Position numbers and translations under genes: made by a program. Below the pieces are notes generated by a model, which was given only the letters and a program-made list of their open reading frames with translations, did no database searches and was not told the origin of the DNA. Shown here piece by piece: positions 8,983 to 18,641 of a DNA stretch of 64,000 nt (position 1 is its first letter; every line of letters begins with the position of its first letter). Origin of the DNA: Paenibacillus brasilensis (lineage in GTDB: Bacteria; Bacillota; Bacilli; Paenibacillales; Paenibacillaceae); the NCBI RefSeq assembly GCF_009363115.1, contig NZ_CP045298.1, forward strand, positions 4,275,501 through 4,339,500, read 5' to 3'.

Positions 8983-9186
8983 ATGAACGGACAAAACCGA
9001 TCCGATATCCATGCTGGTCTTAGAGTGGATATTGTACTTAAAAAGGATCAGCCCACCGGTAAGCTGACGCGAGGAACGGTGAAGGACATTCTGACCAATT
9101 CCCCGCGTCATCCGCATGGAATCAAAGTGCGTTTGACAGATGGGCAGGTTGGGCGAGTCAAGCATATAGTAACGAATGAAGGGTAG
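8983..9186 (+). CDS. ywbE: YwbE family protein (DUF2196)
   Basis: A 67-residue soluble protein that matches the YwbE pattern across its length: R-x-D-I-x-x-G, V-x-I-V-x-K-x-D-Q, TRGTVKDILTNSPRHPHGIKVRL, QVGRVKHI. It probably folds as a small beta-barrel; its role is unknown, and a nucleic-acid-binding role has been guessed for such KOW-like folds. A strong AAAGGAGG sits 8 nt before ATG 8983. DUF2238 follows directly. Confidence 0.9.
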   Translation: MNGQNRSDIHAGLRVDIVLKKDQPTGKLTRGTVKDILTNSPRHPHGIKVRLTDGQVGRVKHIVTNEG

Positions 9187-9212
9187 AGCTATGGGCAAAG
9201 GAGGGATGACGT

Positions 9213-9848
9213 ATAAATCAGGTAATAATAAGCTACAAAAATGATCGCTACCCGCTTGTTTTGCTTGTATTGTTGGCGCTTGCTCTTATGTGGTCCTTGA
9301 TTCGTCCAGCGGATTATTTTACATGGATACTGGAAGTTTTCCCAGCGGTTATAGGAACTGTGCTGCTGGCGGCTATTTACCGCCGATTCCGGTTTACAAA
9401 CCTGGTGTACACCCTGATCTGGCTGCATGCACTGATCCTGATTGTCGGCGGACACTATACCTATGCCGAAATGCCGCTGTTTAACTGGATCCGGGACACC
9501 TTCGGGCTGGAGCGCAACTATTATGATCGGCTTGGGCATTTTGCACAAGGTTTTGTGCCTGCGCTCATTGTCAGGGAAGTGCTGCTGCGTAAAACGACCT
9601 TGGGAAGCGGCGGCTGGCTCACATTCCTCATCGTTAGTGTGTGTCTTGCGATCAGTGCTGCGTATGAGCTGATTGAGTTTGCGGTAGCTAAGGCAACCGG
9701 AACGGCAGCAGAAGCTTTTTTAGGGACACAGGGAGATGTATGGGATACCCAATGGGATATGCTGCTCGCATTGATCGGTGCCCTGACAGCTGTAATTTTA
9801 TTAAGTGGGGTACATAACAAGCACCTCAAGCAGCTAAAGCATAAGTAG
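9213..9848 (+). CDS. DUF2238 (YjdF-type) membrane protein, start codon uncertain
   Basis: The frame encodes the typical DUF2238 segments FTWILEVFPAVIG, FTNLVYTLIWLHALILIVGGHYTYAE, PLFNWIRD and YYDRLGHFAQGFVPALI, with about six membrane helices. The first standard start in frame is TTG 9261, but that would drop conserved N-terminal residues (YKNDRYPLVLLVLL) and has no ribosome site. An excellent AAAGGAGGG lies at 9197-9205, and the only in-frame codon at the right distance is ATA 9213. Either AUA is used or one base is misread. Function unknown; it follows ywbE closely. Confidence 0.85.
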   Translation: MNQVIISYKNDRYPLVLLVLLALALMWSLIRPADYFTWILEVFPAVIGTVLLAAIYRRFRFTNLVYTLIWLHALILIVGGHYTYAEMPLFNWIRDTFGLERNYYDRLGHFAQGFVPALIVREVLLRKTTLGSGGWLTFLIVSVCLAISAAYELIEFAVAKATGTAAEAFLGTQGDVWDTQWDMLLALIGALTAVILLSGVHNKHLKQLKHK

Positions 9849-9868
9849 CATACTTTTTAGCTTTTTTT
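9832..9868 (+). terminator. terminator after the DUF2238 gene
   Basis: AGCTAAA pairs with TTTAGCT and is followed by seven T. The stem overlaps the last codons of the gene. The opposing glycosyltransferase gene ends 30 bp further on, so this separates convergent transcripts. Confidence 0.55.
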
Positions 9869-9899
9869 ATCCCATCTGTAATTCCATAGCTTTAAAAGG

Positions 9900-11069
9900 C
9901 TATATTCGTGTTATGGGGTGGCTGTTGAGCTGGAGGGTGGCTGCGTCCATGTAGCTGTCCAGCAGCCGTTCAAAAATGCGATCCCATGTCTGCCCCAGGC
10001 TGTAGGCTCTACCTGCTCTGGACATAGAGCGACGAAGCGGGGCATCCTCGTACAACAGGTGTACAGCTTCAGCGAAGGCAGCAACATCCCCAGCAGGACA
10101 CAATAGACCCGTTTTCCCGTGAATTAAATTATCTTTTACCCCGCCCTCATCGGCACCGACCACGGGTGTACCGCTTGCCATCGCCTCCAGTACGACGTTG
10201 CCAAAGGTTTCCGTGGTGGAGGGGAAGAGAAACACGTCGGCTGCGGCGTATAATTCAGCCAATTCTTGCCCTTTTACAAAACCCAGCCAGTGAACTGCAT
10301 GCTCCGGCAACCCCATGTCTGCGGCTGTCTTTATCTTGTGTAATGGGCCATCTCCTGCAATGACCAATACCGAGGCTGCGCGGACATCGCCGGGCAACTG
10401 GAGATAGGTATCCAGTAGGGTGTCTATCCCCTTTTCCGGTGCAAGTCTGCCGACATACAATATGACGAATGCATCTGCACGAACGCCCCATTTGCCCCAT
10501 ACTGCATGACGATCCACTTTTGGCTGGAAGCGATCAGTATCAATTCCTCTGCCCCAGATTTCGAGTTGACCCATTCCCTTATTACGCAATAACTCCAATG
10601 TTGACCGAGAAGGAACATACACCCTTTCGCAATGTCTGTGAAACCAGAGCATATATTTCCATAAGGCAGGTTCAAGCCAGCGAAGCTTGTAGTATTCGAG
10701 GTATTTATCAAAGTGGGTATGGTATGAGGCGACGAGTGGAATATGGTGTTTGGCTGCGTAGCCCGTTCCATAAAGGCCAAGGTTAAACGGAGTGGCAACA
10801 TGAATCAGATGTGGTGAAAAGGCTGATAAACGCTCATTGATTTGCTTGGCGTTGGGGATCGCAAGTCTGCATTCCCGGTACAGCAAAAAGGGAATGCTCC
10901 GCAGCCGCTCCACGCCCGGACCCGAGGACAGATCGTAGTCTGCCTCCGGTGCGAAGACGAGTGTGGATACCCCATGTGTCTCCAGATAGTCAATCCATCG
11001 TTCCAGTGTCAGGGCAGCGCCATTGACGTCAGGCGCATACGTATCGGTAAATAATGCGACTCGAAGCAT
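9900..11069 (-). CDS. GT4-family glycosyltransferase (MgtA/PimC-like mannosyl- or glucosyltransferase)
   Basis: 389 residues with a GT-B fold. The N-terminal acceptor half starts VALFTDTYAPDVNGAALTLERW and contains VATPFNLGLYG and ASYHTHFDKYLEYY. The C-terminal donor half has LYVGRLAPEKGID, VIAGDGP, and the E-x7-E motif at E287 and E295 followed by MASGTPVVGADEGG. This arrangement is close to GDP-mannose-dependent alpha-mannosyltransferases and to glycolipid synthases acting at the inner membrane face. The acceptor cannot be read from sequence. It is a single gene on the minus strand, convergent with the DUF2238 gene. Confidence 0.85.
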   Translation of the reverse strand: MLRVALFTDTYAPDVNGAALTLERWIDYLETHGVSTLVFAPEADYDLSSGPGVERLRSIPFLLYRECRLAIPNAKQINERLSAFSPHLIHVATPFNLGLYGTGYAAKHHIPLVASYHTHFDKYLEYYKLRWLEPALWKYMLWFHRHCERVYVPSRSTLELLRNKGMGQLEIWGRGIDTDRFQPKVDRHAVWGKWGVRADAFVILYVGRLAPEKGIDTLLDTYLQLPGDVRAASVLVIAGDGPLHKIKTAADMGLPEHAVHWLGFVKGQELAELYAAADVFLFPSTTETFGNVVLEAMASGTPVVGADEGGVKDNLIHGKTGLLCPAGDVAAFAEAVHLLYEDAPLRRSMSRAGRAYSLGQTWDRIFERLLDSYMDAATLQLNSHPITRI

Positions 11070-11324
11070 GCCTTCATTCCTCCTTCGCCATTCTCATTTA
11101 TCCTATGACGTTTCAAGGGAGTCCGCTTGGAGGCCCCGGCTTTAATTGTGTCATGATTTTGTTTACGGGCTTGCCGGGTTTTGTAAAAGTTGGCCCGCGG
11201 ACAAGGCATTTTCATAAATATTTCTTGTCGCCGAGTGTTTTGGGTAATAATAAGGCATAGACTTTATTTTGAAATTTCATTATAGTAATTCGGTATGAAT
11301 AAATTTGAAGGGTAAGCAGGAGGG

Positions 11325-12356
11325 ATGGCTTTGGCTTTTGGAGCACGGGTGTTAAAAACGGGGATCGCAGTGACGCTCGCCCTTTTTCTGAGCATGCTTT
11401 TGAACACCCATTCGCCTGTGGGGGCAGCGATAGCCGCTATTTTTGCCATGCAACCGTCGATATATAGGTCGTGGCGTTATTTTCTGGATCAACTCCAAAC
11501 AAGCACACTAGGTGCAATCATGGCGTTGCTGGGCGGAATGGTATTTTCGAATGAGCCGATTGCGGTCGGGTTGGTATGTGTGCTGGTACTTATGATATGT
11601 CTGAAATTAAATATGGCAGATACAGTAGGGCTAACACTGGTTACAGTTGTTTCTGTCATGGAAGCCTCGGATGACTGGAAATTTGCCGTGACCCGTTTTG
11701 CGCTTACTTTAATCGGGATTGTTTCTGCTTTTGTTATTAATATTACGGTGTTTCCTCCGAAACCGAAAAGACAGTTTATCAATCAGATTCAAAATGTATT
11801 TAACACGATGTCCTTGCTGCTGCGTACCGCCATTTCCGATGAAATTAAGGAGTCTGTCTTTAAAGAGGAAAAAGGGAATCTGGAGGGAGCTATTAAATCG
11901 CTGTCGGATAAATATCATTTGTTCGAGGAGGAGCAGAAGAAGCTCAAGCGCTCCCGATTCAGTCAGACAAGACAGATGGTAGTATACAAGCAAATGCTCG
12001 AAAGCTTGCACAAGGGGTACGAGGTACTGGATGCGGTGGAAAGGCATTATTTCCAATCGTTACGACCGGAGGGAACAGATGCATTTTTTGATCATCATCT
12101 GGAGCTGCTGATCCGGTTTCATGAACACGCGCTGCTGAAATTCGAAAACAAGCTAAAGCCGAACGAGGATGAGAGTGAAATATTCCAGCAGGCGAACAGT
12201 GAATTTATGAAGCATGCGATTACACGTTTTGACCATTGCCAGGAGGGGATGCTGCGTCTCTCCATTGTGGCTGCGGCCATGTACGATTATGGTCACCAGC
12301 TGGAGCGGTTGAGCAGACTGGCCGATCATATTCATCCTGTGGAAGAGAGCAAATAG
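11325..12356 (+). CDS. aromatic acid exporter family protein (ArAE/FUSC-like, DUF939)
   Basis: 343 residues. The first 140 contain four to five membrane helices with the family pattern GARVLKTGIAVTLALFLSMLL, PVGAAIAAIFAMQPSIYRSW, LGAIMALLGGMVF and KLNMADTVGLTLVTVVSVME. The C-terminal 200 residues are a cytoplasmic helical domain. This matches the YqjA/YgaE-type aromatic acid exporter family, predicted to move small organic anions. The ATG at 11325 directly abuts AGGAGGG; TTG 11331 would give better spacing. A strong terminator follows. Confidence 0.82.
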   Translation: MALAFGARVLKTGIAVTLALFLSMLLNTHSPVGAAIAAIFAMQPSIYRSWRYFLDQLQTSTLGAIMALLGGMVFSNEPIAVGLVCVLVLMICLKLNMADTVGLTLVTVVSVMEASDDWKFAVTRFALTLIGIVSAFVINITVFPPKPKRQFINQIQNVFNTMSLLLRTAISDEIKESVFKEEKGNLEGAIKSLSDKYHLFEEEQKKLKRSRFSQTRQMVVYKQMLESLHKGYEVLDAVERHYFQSLRPEGTDAFFDHHLELLIRFHEHALLKFENKLKPNEDESEIFQQANSEFMKHAITRFDHCQEGMLRLSIVAAAMYDYGHQLERLSRLADHIHPVEESK

Positions 12357-12379
12357 CGATTACGAATAACTCAAAAAGC

Positions 12380-12423
12380 AAAAGCGACCGTATGCATCAA
12401 TCAGATGAACGGTCGCTTTTTTA
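12380..12423 (+). terminator. strong rho-independent terminator
   Basis: AAAAGCGACCGT and ACGGTCGCTTTT form a perfect 12-bp stem with an 18-nt loop and a T tail, 23 bp after the exporter gene. The rest of the interval to 12650 shows no other gene or clear signal. Confidence 0.9.
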
Positions 12424-12732
12424 TGTAATGAATTCAGCTATTGAAGAAACGACTACACGAGCTTATCAAACTCTATAAAAAGAATACAAAAAAAGCCCGC
12501 TGGTTGCGAACAGGGACTGAACTTGCTACAATATAGAATGCTATGTTTAGGATAAAACCATGATTGCAAATTGTGTACTACACTTCTTATGACAGTATAG
12601 CATACTTCAAAGGGTTAGTCAATTTTCTCGGATCAGAGGGATGCCGTAGGTATGCCTAAGTCCATAATAATGCATAGTTTGATGCAAGGGAGCCCTGCGG
12701 GAGCAGGAGGAAACGGAACAGGAGTGACGCCA

Positions 12733-15096
12733 ATGGCTACTGAGCAGCAATGGAATGAGGAGCAACGAAGAGTAGAGGATGTGACCGCAGTCATTAGTGG
12801 GCGTATTCGGAAGCTGGAGACCGAGGTTGGCTCTGTGCGCGGAGATGTCGTAGATATGCGGAAAGATTTTTGGGATGAGGTAACGATCAATTTCAGTGAA
12901 GCGGATGATGTGGGCGAGACGTCTACCAGCTTGCGTCAGCAGTCTGAGATTTTGTCCGAACGGGAGCGCAGACACAAGCATTCTACTGAGGCGCTAGGGC
13001 GGTTAAAAAAGCTGCTCGAATCACCCTATTTTGCACGTATTGATTTTGCTGAGCAAGGTCACCCCGCAGAACGTGTTTATCTCGGGATCGCCTCCCTGTT
13101 GGATAATCAGGACGAGGAATTTCTGATCTACGACTGGCGTGCGCCTATTTCCAATCTCTATTATGATCATATGCCGGGTCCCGCTGCTTATAAAACGCCG
13201 GCAGGTGAGATGGAAGGAGAACTGACGCTCAAGCGCCAATTTTCGATCCGTGATGGACAGATTCGTTTTATGTTCGATACAGGGGTAACGATTGGAGACG
13301 AGCTCCTTCAGGCGGTATTGAGTCGAAGCTCGGATGCCCAAATGAAGAGTATTGTTGCTACCATTCAAAAAGAGCAGAATCGCATTATCCGTGATGATCG
13401 AAGCCGGATGCTCATCGTGCAGGGGGCGGCAGGAAGCGGCAAAACGTCGGCTGCGCTCCAGAGAGTGGCGTATTTGCTGTATAAGTACCGTGATCGCTTG
13501 CGGGCGGATCAGGTCGTGCTATTTTCGCCCAACCCGATGTTTAACAGCTATGTTTCGACGGTATTGCCTGAACTGGGCGAGGAAAATATGCTTCAGGCTA
13601 CCTTTCAGGAATATTTGGAGCGGCGCCTGGGCCGGGAGTTTCAGCTGGAAGATCCTTTTGAGCAGCTGGAATATGTGCTTTCGGCATCGTCACAGCCTGG
13701 GTATGATGCGAGAATGGAAGGTATTCGCTTCAAGTCATCCAAGACGTTTTTGCGTGTAATTACAGGCTACAAGGCATATTTGGAACAAGAAGGAATGCAT
13801 TTTAAACCCGTTCGCTTCCAGGGGCGCGAGGTGATTTCGGTAGAGCAGATGGCCCGTAAGTTTTATGAGTTTGACCCTGCTGTGCGGCTGGCGAACCGTC
13901 TGGAGCTGCTAAGGGAATGGATGCTCAAGGAGCTGGCCCGCTTCGGTAAGGAGGAATGCTCCGCCCCATGGGTGGACCAGCAGATGGATTTGATGGAGCC
14001 GGAGGATTATCAGCGTGCATATAATCGCATGCGCCGTAAATCGAAGAACAAGGGCGATACGTTCGACGATTTTACACGTGAGCGGGAAATATTGGCGCGC
14101 ATGGTGGTTAGTGACCGCTTGAAGCCCTTGCGCAAATGGATCAAGGCGGTTCGTTTTGTAGACACCACCCGTTTATACGGAGAGCTGTTCCTGAATGAGA
14201 CGCTGCTCGGCCAACTGGCAGATCACGCAGAGCTGCCTGGCAGCTGGAGTGAAATTAGTCGGCAAACGCTGGAGCGTATTCAGGCCGGGGAACTGGCGTA
14301 CGAGGATGTGACGCCCTTTTTATACCTGCGCGAGCTGATGCTTGGCTTCCGTTCCAATAGCAACATCCGTCATGTGTTTATTGATGAGGCACAGGACTAT
14401 TCACCCTTCCAGCTCGCTTTTTTCAAACGCTTGTTTCCACAGGCTAAAATGACGGCATTGGGTGATTTTAATCAGGCGATCTATGCCCATGCCTCGGTGC
14501 TTCAGGATGCAGAACCATTGTATGACCTGTATGGAGCAGAACAAACCGAGATGATTTCCCTCACACGCAGCTATCGCTCCACACAGGAAATTGTGGAGTT
14601 TACCCGCGGGATGGTAGCTGGGGGCGAGCATATCATACCGTTCAATCGTAAGGGTGAGAAGCCGCATGTAACCGAGGTGCATTCGCGTGAACAATTGCAT
14701 CAACGGATTGTCGGGAATATCACGGAATTGTTGGCGGAAGGCTATGAATCCATTGCAGTCATCTGTAAAAATGCCGGTGAAAGCGCAGCAGCCCACGAGG
14801 CGCTGGAAGGACGATTGCCAGTGAAGCCAAAATTGATCAAGAAAACAACTCCTGCCTTTGAAAAGGGGATTCATATCATCCCTGCTTATCTGGCAAAAGG
14901 CGTGGAGTTTGATGCGGTCCTGATCTATGACGGATCGGCTGAGCAATATCGACGTGAAAGTGAACGCAAGCTGTTCTACACTGCCTGTACGCGAGCGATG
15001 CACTTGCTGCATGTCTATACACTGGGCGAGATTACACCCTTTGTAAGCTCGCAGGCATCGAATACGTATATGTACACATTGGAAGAAGAGAAGTGA
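12733..15096 (+). CDS. helD: RNA polymerase recycling motor HelD (UvrD-like ATPase)
   Basis: 787 residues. A long N-terminal coiled-coil arm (about 10-130, E/R/K-rich) is followed by a UvrD-like motor: the Walker A GAAGSGKT near residue 231, DEAQDY near 551, and superfamily-1 motifs LGDFNQAIY, TRSYRST, YLAKGVEFDAVLIYD and FYTACTRAMH. This is the Gram-positive HelD layout; HelD binds RNA polymerase and uses ATP to free it from stalled complexes and DNA. ATG 12733 follows AGGAGTGA; in-frame ATGs at 12652 and 12682 lack a clear ribosome site. It stands alone with about 300 bp of upstream space. Confidence 0.9.
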   Translation: MATEQQWNEEQRRVEDVTAVISGRIRKLETEVGSVRGDVVDMRKDFWDEVTINFSEADDVGETSTSLRQQSEILSERERRHKHSTEALGRLKKLLESPYFARIDFAEQGHPAERVYLGIASLLDNQDEEFLIYDWRAPISNLYYDHMPGPAAYKTPAGEMEGELTLKRQFSIRDGQIRFMFDTGVTIGDELLQAVLSRSSDAQMKSIVATIQKEQNRIIRDDRSRMLIVQGAAGSGKTSAALQRVAYLLYKYRDRLRADQVVLFSPNPMFNSYVSTVLPELGEENMLQATFQEYLERRLGREFQLEDPFEQLEYVLSASSQPGYDARMEGIRFKSSKTFLRVITGYKAYLEQEGMHFKPVRFQGREVISVEQMARKFYEFDPAVRLANRLELLREWMLKELARFGKEECSAPWVDQQMDLMEPEDYQRAYNRMRRKSKNKGDTFDDFTREREILARMVVSDRLKPLRKWIKAVRFVDTTRLYGELFLNETLLGQLADHAELPGSWSEISRQTLERIQAGELAYEDVTPFLYLRELMLGFRSNSNIRHVFIDEAQDYSPFQLAFFKRLFPQAKMTALGDFNQAIYAHASVLQDAEPLYDLYGAEQTEMISLTRSYRSTQEIVEFTRGMVAGGEHIIPFNRKGEKPHVTEVHSREQLHQRIVGNITELLAEGYESIAVICKNAGESAAAHEALEGRLPVKPKLIKKTTPAFEKGIHIIPAYLAKGVEFDAVLIYDGSAEQYRRESERKLFYTACTRAMHLLHVYTLGEITPFVSSQASNTYMYTLEEEK

Positions 15097-15219
15097 GCCT
15101 GTAAAATATTACGCGCTGCCTGGATTCATCGAGGACCGACTAGCATTATGGAGCGTATTCCAGTAACATAAGCAAATAAGCAAATCAGGTAAGAAGCAAA
15201 AACGGAGGTAACAAACGTA

Positions 15220-17061
15220 ATGGACATGAAGAGTGTATTTCAACGCCCGCCGCTGGCGGACTGTGTACCCGAACTGGTGGCTACAGCTAGAGGAGAACGC
15301 AAGGCATCACTGGTTATCCGCGGAGGAACGCTGGTGAATGTGGTATCGGGCGAGTTGCTGCCGGACATGTCTATTGCTGTGCAAGGTTCTCGTATTGCAT
15401 ACGTCGGTCGGGACGTCAGTCATACGATCGGCGACGACACTGTAATCATTGAAGCGGAAGGCCGTTATATGGCACCCGGATTACTGGATGGACATTGTCA
15501 CATCGAAAGCACGCAGCTCACCGTAACTGAGTTCGCGAAGGCTGTCCTGCCGCTTGGGGTGACGGGCGGATTTTTTGATCCGCATGAAATTTCCAATGTA
15601 CTGGGTCTAAAAGGGCTTCGTCTGATGCTTGACGAAGCGCGCACCACGCCGCTGGCTGCTTACATGCAAGTGGCTTCCTGCGTGCCGTCCACCGGGCCGG
15701 AGCTGGAAACGACAGGTGCCTCCTTCGGCCCGGCGGAAGTCGCAGAGGCGTTAAGCTGGGGCCCGGATATGATCGGACTTGGCGAAGTCATGAATTTCCC
15801 TGGCGTCGTCTATGGAGACGATGTGATGATCGGGGAAATTCAGGCCACGCTGCGCGCGGGCAAGGTAGCGGACGGCCATTTTACATGGGCCTCCGATGAT
15901 TGGCGGCTGCCGGTCTATGCAGCCGCGGGAATTACGGGCGACCACGAATGTGTCACGCCCGAGGATGTAGCCGAGCGTATTCGGCTCGGCATGTATGCCA
16001 AAATGCGGCAAGGCTCCGCATGGCATGATGTGGCCGAGACAATTCGCGCCAGCACGGAAATGGGCCTCGATACGCGCCGCATGATGCTGGTGACGGATGA
16101 TCGCAGCGCGGAGTCCCTGCTCCATGAGGGGCAGATGGATTTTGTCGTGCGTCATGCCATTGCGCAGGGCGTTAAGCCCATAACTGCGTTTCAAATGGCT
16201 ACGCTGAATACGGCAGAACGCTTCGGTGTAGCCCGGGATATCGGCTCGATTATCCCCGGTGCGATTGCAGACATTATTCTGTTGGAGGGCCGACTGGCCG
16301 AGGTGAACGTGACGGCGACCATTGCAGCAGGCCAGCTGGTGGCTGAGTACGGCCGAATGGTCGCTGACTGGGAGGGCTTCGTGTATCCCGCGGAAGTGAT
16401 GGACACGGTCCGTCTGGGACACGAGCTGAGTGCTGCGGATTTCCGCATTGCGGCTCCAGTACAGGAGGGGAATGTACCTGTACGGGTGATTCGTGTCACG
16501 GAAAATCACGTGGACACGAAGGAAGTACGAATGACCGTTCCGATCCGTGGAGGCGAAGTCACGGCAGATCCCGCGCAGGATTTGTGCAAAATAGCCGTTT
16601 TCGAGCGGCATCACGCCAGTGGCAGCCACGCGGTGGCGCTCGTGACAGGCGTCGGCTTCACCGAGCCGGCCGCGATAGCCATGACCGTGGCGCATGACAG
16701 TCACAATCTGCTCGTCATTGGTAACGATGACGAGCTAATGACCCAGGCGGCAAAGCAGGCCGTCGCCATGCGTGGTGGCGTGGTGGTTGTATCCGCCTCG
16801 GGCGAGACGCGCTTCCCGCTGCCGATCGCGGGCCTGATGTCCCCGGCCCTGTTTGCAGAGGTGGCTGCGCAGTCCGAGAGTATCAGCCGGGCACTTCAGC
16901 AATCCGGCTGCATGCTGAACAACGCGCTGATGACACTGTCGCTGCTCGCGCTGGTCGTCATCCCTGAAATTCGCTTGTCGGATCAGGGGCTTGTCGTGAT
17001 TGGAGCGGATGGTATCCGCAAAGTATCTCTTTTCGTGGAAGAGGATGCAGCGGAAGCCTGA
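15220..17061 (+). CDS. ade: adenine deaminase
   Basis: 613 residues of the amidohydrolase superfamily that convert adenine to hypoxanthine and ammonia for purine salvage. Metal-site motif DGHCHIES at residues 90-97, then GVTGGFFDPHEISNVLG, IGLGEVMNFPGV near 186-196, a GDHE at 240-243, and LVTDDR. The C-terminal domain (MTVAHDSHNLLVIGN, GVVVVSASGETRFPLPIAGLMS) is typical of AdeC. ATG 15220 follows CGGAGGTAAC. GC and codon use are clearly richer than in neighbouring genes such as brnQ. No purine riboswitch is obvious in the 120 bp upstream. Confidence 0.95.
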   Translation: MDMKSVFQRPPLADCVPELVATARGERKASLVIRGGTLVNVVSGELLPDMSIAVQGSRIAYVGRDVSHTIGDDTVIIEAEGRYMAPGLLDGHCHIESTQLTVTEFAKAVLPLGVTGGFFDPHEISNVLGLKGLRLMLDEARTTPLAAYMQVASCVPSTGPELETTGASFGPAEVAEALSWGPDMIGLGEVMNFPGVVYGDDVMIGEIQATLRAGKVADGHFTWASDDWRLPVYAAAGITGDHECVTPEDVAERIRLGMYAKMRQGSAWHDVAETIRASTEMGLDTRRMMLVTDDRSAESLLHEGQMDFVVRHAIAQGVKPITAFQMATLNTAERFGVARDIGSIIPGAIADIILLEGRLAEVNVTATIAAGQLVAEYGRMVADWEGFVYPAEVMDTVRLGHELSAADFRIAAPVQEGNVPVRVIRVTENHVDTKEVRMTVPIRGGEVTADPAQDLCKIAVFERHHASGSHAVALVTGVGFTEPAAIAMTVAHDSHNLLVIGNDDELMTQAAKQAVAMRGGVVVVSASGETRFPLPIAGLMSPALFAEVAAQSESISRALQQSGCMLNNALMTLSLLALVVIPEIRLSDQGLVVIGADGIRKVSLFVEEDAAEA

Positions 17062-17175
17062 TAGAACACGTAGCCGGGGGTTGTCCCACAAGGTCCAAAG
17101 ACCCAGGGGATAGCCCCTATTTTCTGTATATAAAGTCTTCGATTCCTTAATAAATGCTCGAGGAGCGGTGAGCAG

Positions 17176-17757
17176 ATGCATCCCTATTATCGTTCATTAG
17201 AAAAAATGGCTCATCAAGCCTCGATTATAGATCAGGATTGGGATAGATTTGTAGAACGAACCGATGTGAGGCATGTACAGCAGGGAACGTATCTTATCGA
17301 AACGGGTGAACCTGTGCAGCATGCTTATTTTTGTGTAGAAGGATTATTCCGTTTGTTCTATACATTGGCGGATGGCAGAGAATATAATGTTGGTTTTTCG
17401 CCTGAAGATGATTACGTAACCTCTTACGGGGCGATGGTCACAGGAGAAGCGTCGACCTTTACAATCGAGGCTATGGAGGATTCGGTAGTCATTGAAATTC
17501 CATATCTCGTGTTGAAGGAGCTTATGGATACAAGCCATATGTGGGAAAGATTCGTTCGCAAGAGTGTGGAGAGGCTGTACATTCGCAAAGAGGAACGGGA
17601 ACGCGAATTATTGTATCTTTCTGCTAAGGAACGTTATCACGCCTTTCTTCTCAAATACCCCGGATTGGACAAGCGAATTGCACAATATCATATCGCTTCT
17701 TACATAGGTATATCCCCTGTATCCCTTAGTCGTTTGCTGCGCAGCGATCCGTATTAA
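17176..17757 (+). CDS. Crp/Fnr-family transcriptional regulator
   Basis: 193 residues. Residues 25-125 form a cyclic-nucleotide-binding-like beta roll (QQGTYLIETGEPVQHAYFCVEGLFRLFY, GEASTFTIEAMEDSVVIEIP). The C-terminal HTH is short and atypical, with IAQYHIASYIGISPVSLSRLL. No cysteine cluster for an iron-sulfur centre is present, so an Fnr-type oxygen sensor is unlikely. GGAGCGGTGAG precedes the ATG. The darcynin-like gene follows after 83 bp in the same direction and may be its target. Confidence 0.88.
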   Translation: MHPYYRSLEKMAHQASIIDQDWDRFVERTDVRHVQQGTYLIETGEPVQHAYFCVEGLFRLFYTLADGREYNVGFSPEDDYVTSYGAMVTGEASTFTIEAMEDSVVIEIPYLVLKELMDTSHMWERFVRKSVERLYIRKEERERELLYLSAKERYHAFLLKYPGLDKRIAQYHIASYIGISPVSLSRLLRSDPY

Positions 17758-17839
17758 CCTATGTTAATGCGGCTTTGCAGACAAGCAGCGTACAATAACG
17801 ATAAATTCATACAAGCTTCACTAAAAAGGAGACAGGTAT

Positions 17840-18181
17840 ATGCGGTATATGATGATTGTATTATTGGAATTTTATCCTTCCTGGTTGGCTTTGCCTCGGG
17901 AAGAACGTCGCAAACATGCGGGGGCCTTGCAAGCTACCATTCAAAAATACAGCGAGCATGTTCAGGTTCGTTTTTTTGATGCAGAAGCGCTGCCGGGCAA
18001 GGATTATACTGATTTTGTTATATGCGAAACGGAAGATATGAAGCAGTATCACTATATGTGGGAAGAAATTCGTGACTCCCAGCCGTATACCAAGGGGTAC
18101 ATGAAGATTAAGAATGTGATAATGGGCATGGAAAATGCTTTCCAGTCTTATGAATCAGAAATACTACAGATGGAAAAATAA
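17840..18181 (+). CDS. darcynin-like small protein
   Basis: 113 residues with a ferredoxin-like alpha-beta pattern: an N-terminal strand MIVLLEFYPSWLALPREERR, then FFDAEALPGKDYTDFVICETEDMKQYHYMWEEIRDS and KGYMKIKNVIMGMENAF. The WLALPREERR element and overall length resemble the darcynin family, whose function is unknown. A good AAAAGGAGACAGG precedes ATG 17840. Its position behind a Crp-type regulator suggests co-regulation. Confidence 0.65.
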   Translation: MRYMMIVLLEFYPSWLALPREERRKHAGALQATIQKYSEHVQVRFFDAEALPGKDYTDFVICETEDMKQYHYMWEEIRDSQPYTKGYMKIKNVIMGMENAFQSYESEILQMEK

Positions 18182-18271
18182 ACACCCACACCTCTTTCTA
18201 TGTAAATTTAAAAGTTTAGCCTGTGGTGCTTTAAACAAGACGGGTTCCTATGCTGTTTATGTTCAGCTGGG

Positions 18272-18304
18272 AATTCGTCTTTTATCTTTTGAAGACGAAT
18301 TTTC
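18272..18304 (+). terminator. terminator after the darcynin-like gene
   Basis: AATTCGTCTT and AAGACGAATT form a perfect 10-bp stem with a 10-nt loop and a short T run. Confidence 0.6.
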
Positions 18305-18641
18305 CGGTTGAGGTTTCGATGAATAATATCGCTTTTAGCGAGAAGCTATGATCAGTGATATAGCACCCGAACCAACTTGCTTTCACTAAATGCGAGTATA
18401 GAAGCAGCAAGGGTATGAGGTAATTCATTTTGCAAGTACAAAGTTACTTGAAACAGTGACCATATATAGAGTATTGTGTAATGATGGGTTAGACGAAACT
18501 CACTCATCCTAAAGGAACAGGTTGAGTGCTATTAAAATTGCTCGCAACAATTGGTTACGTCCCTATTAACATATACTATACAAAATTAAAAGAAAACGAA
18601 TCAAAACAAAACGTTGTGAGTTCGTAGTTGGAGGATTTATT
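18305..18641 (+). promoter_or_regulatory. long leader region before brnQ
   Basis: These 337 bases contain no coding frame that I support. They precede a branched-chain amino acid carrier, where a T-box or leader peptide would be plausible, but the conserved T-box core (AGGGTGGNACCGCG) is not present. The AT-rich segment around 18560-18600 is the likely promoter, and TTGGAGGATTTATT before ATG 18642 is the ribosome site. Confidence 0.35.

Noticed and set aside
14401..15012. Antisense frame of 203 codons inside helD
   Set aside because: It lies completely opposite conserved motor motifs and shows no protein-like pattern.
15751..16704. Long antisense reading frame (317 codons) inside the adenine deaminase gene
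   Set aside because: It is a shadow of a GC-rich coding frame, has no ribosome site, and its translation is rich in His and Arg without recognisable motifs.
18305..18641. T-box riboswitch for brnQ
   Set aside because: The conserved antiterminator bulge sequence and specifier-stem features are not seen.
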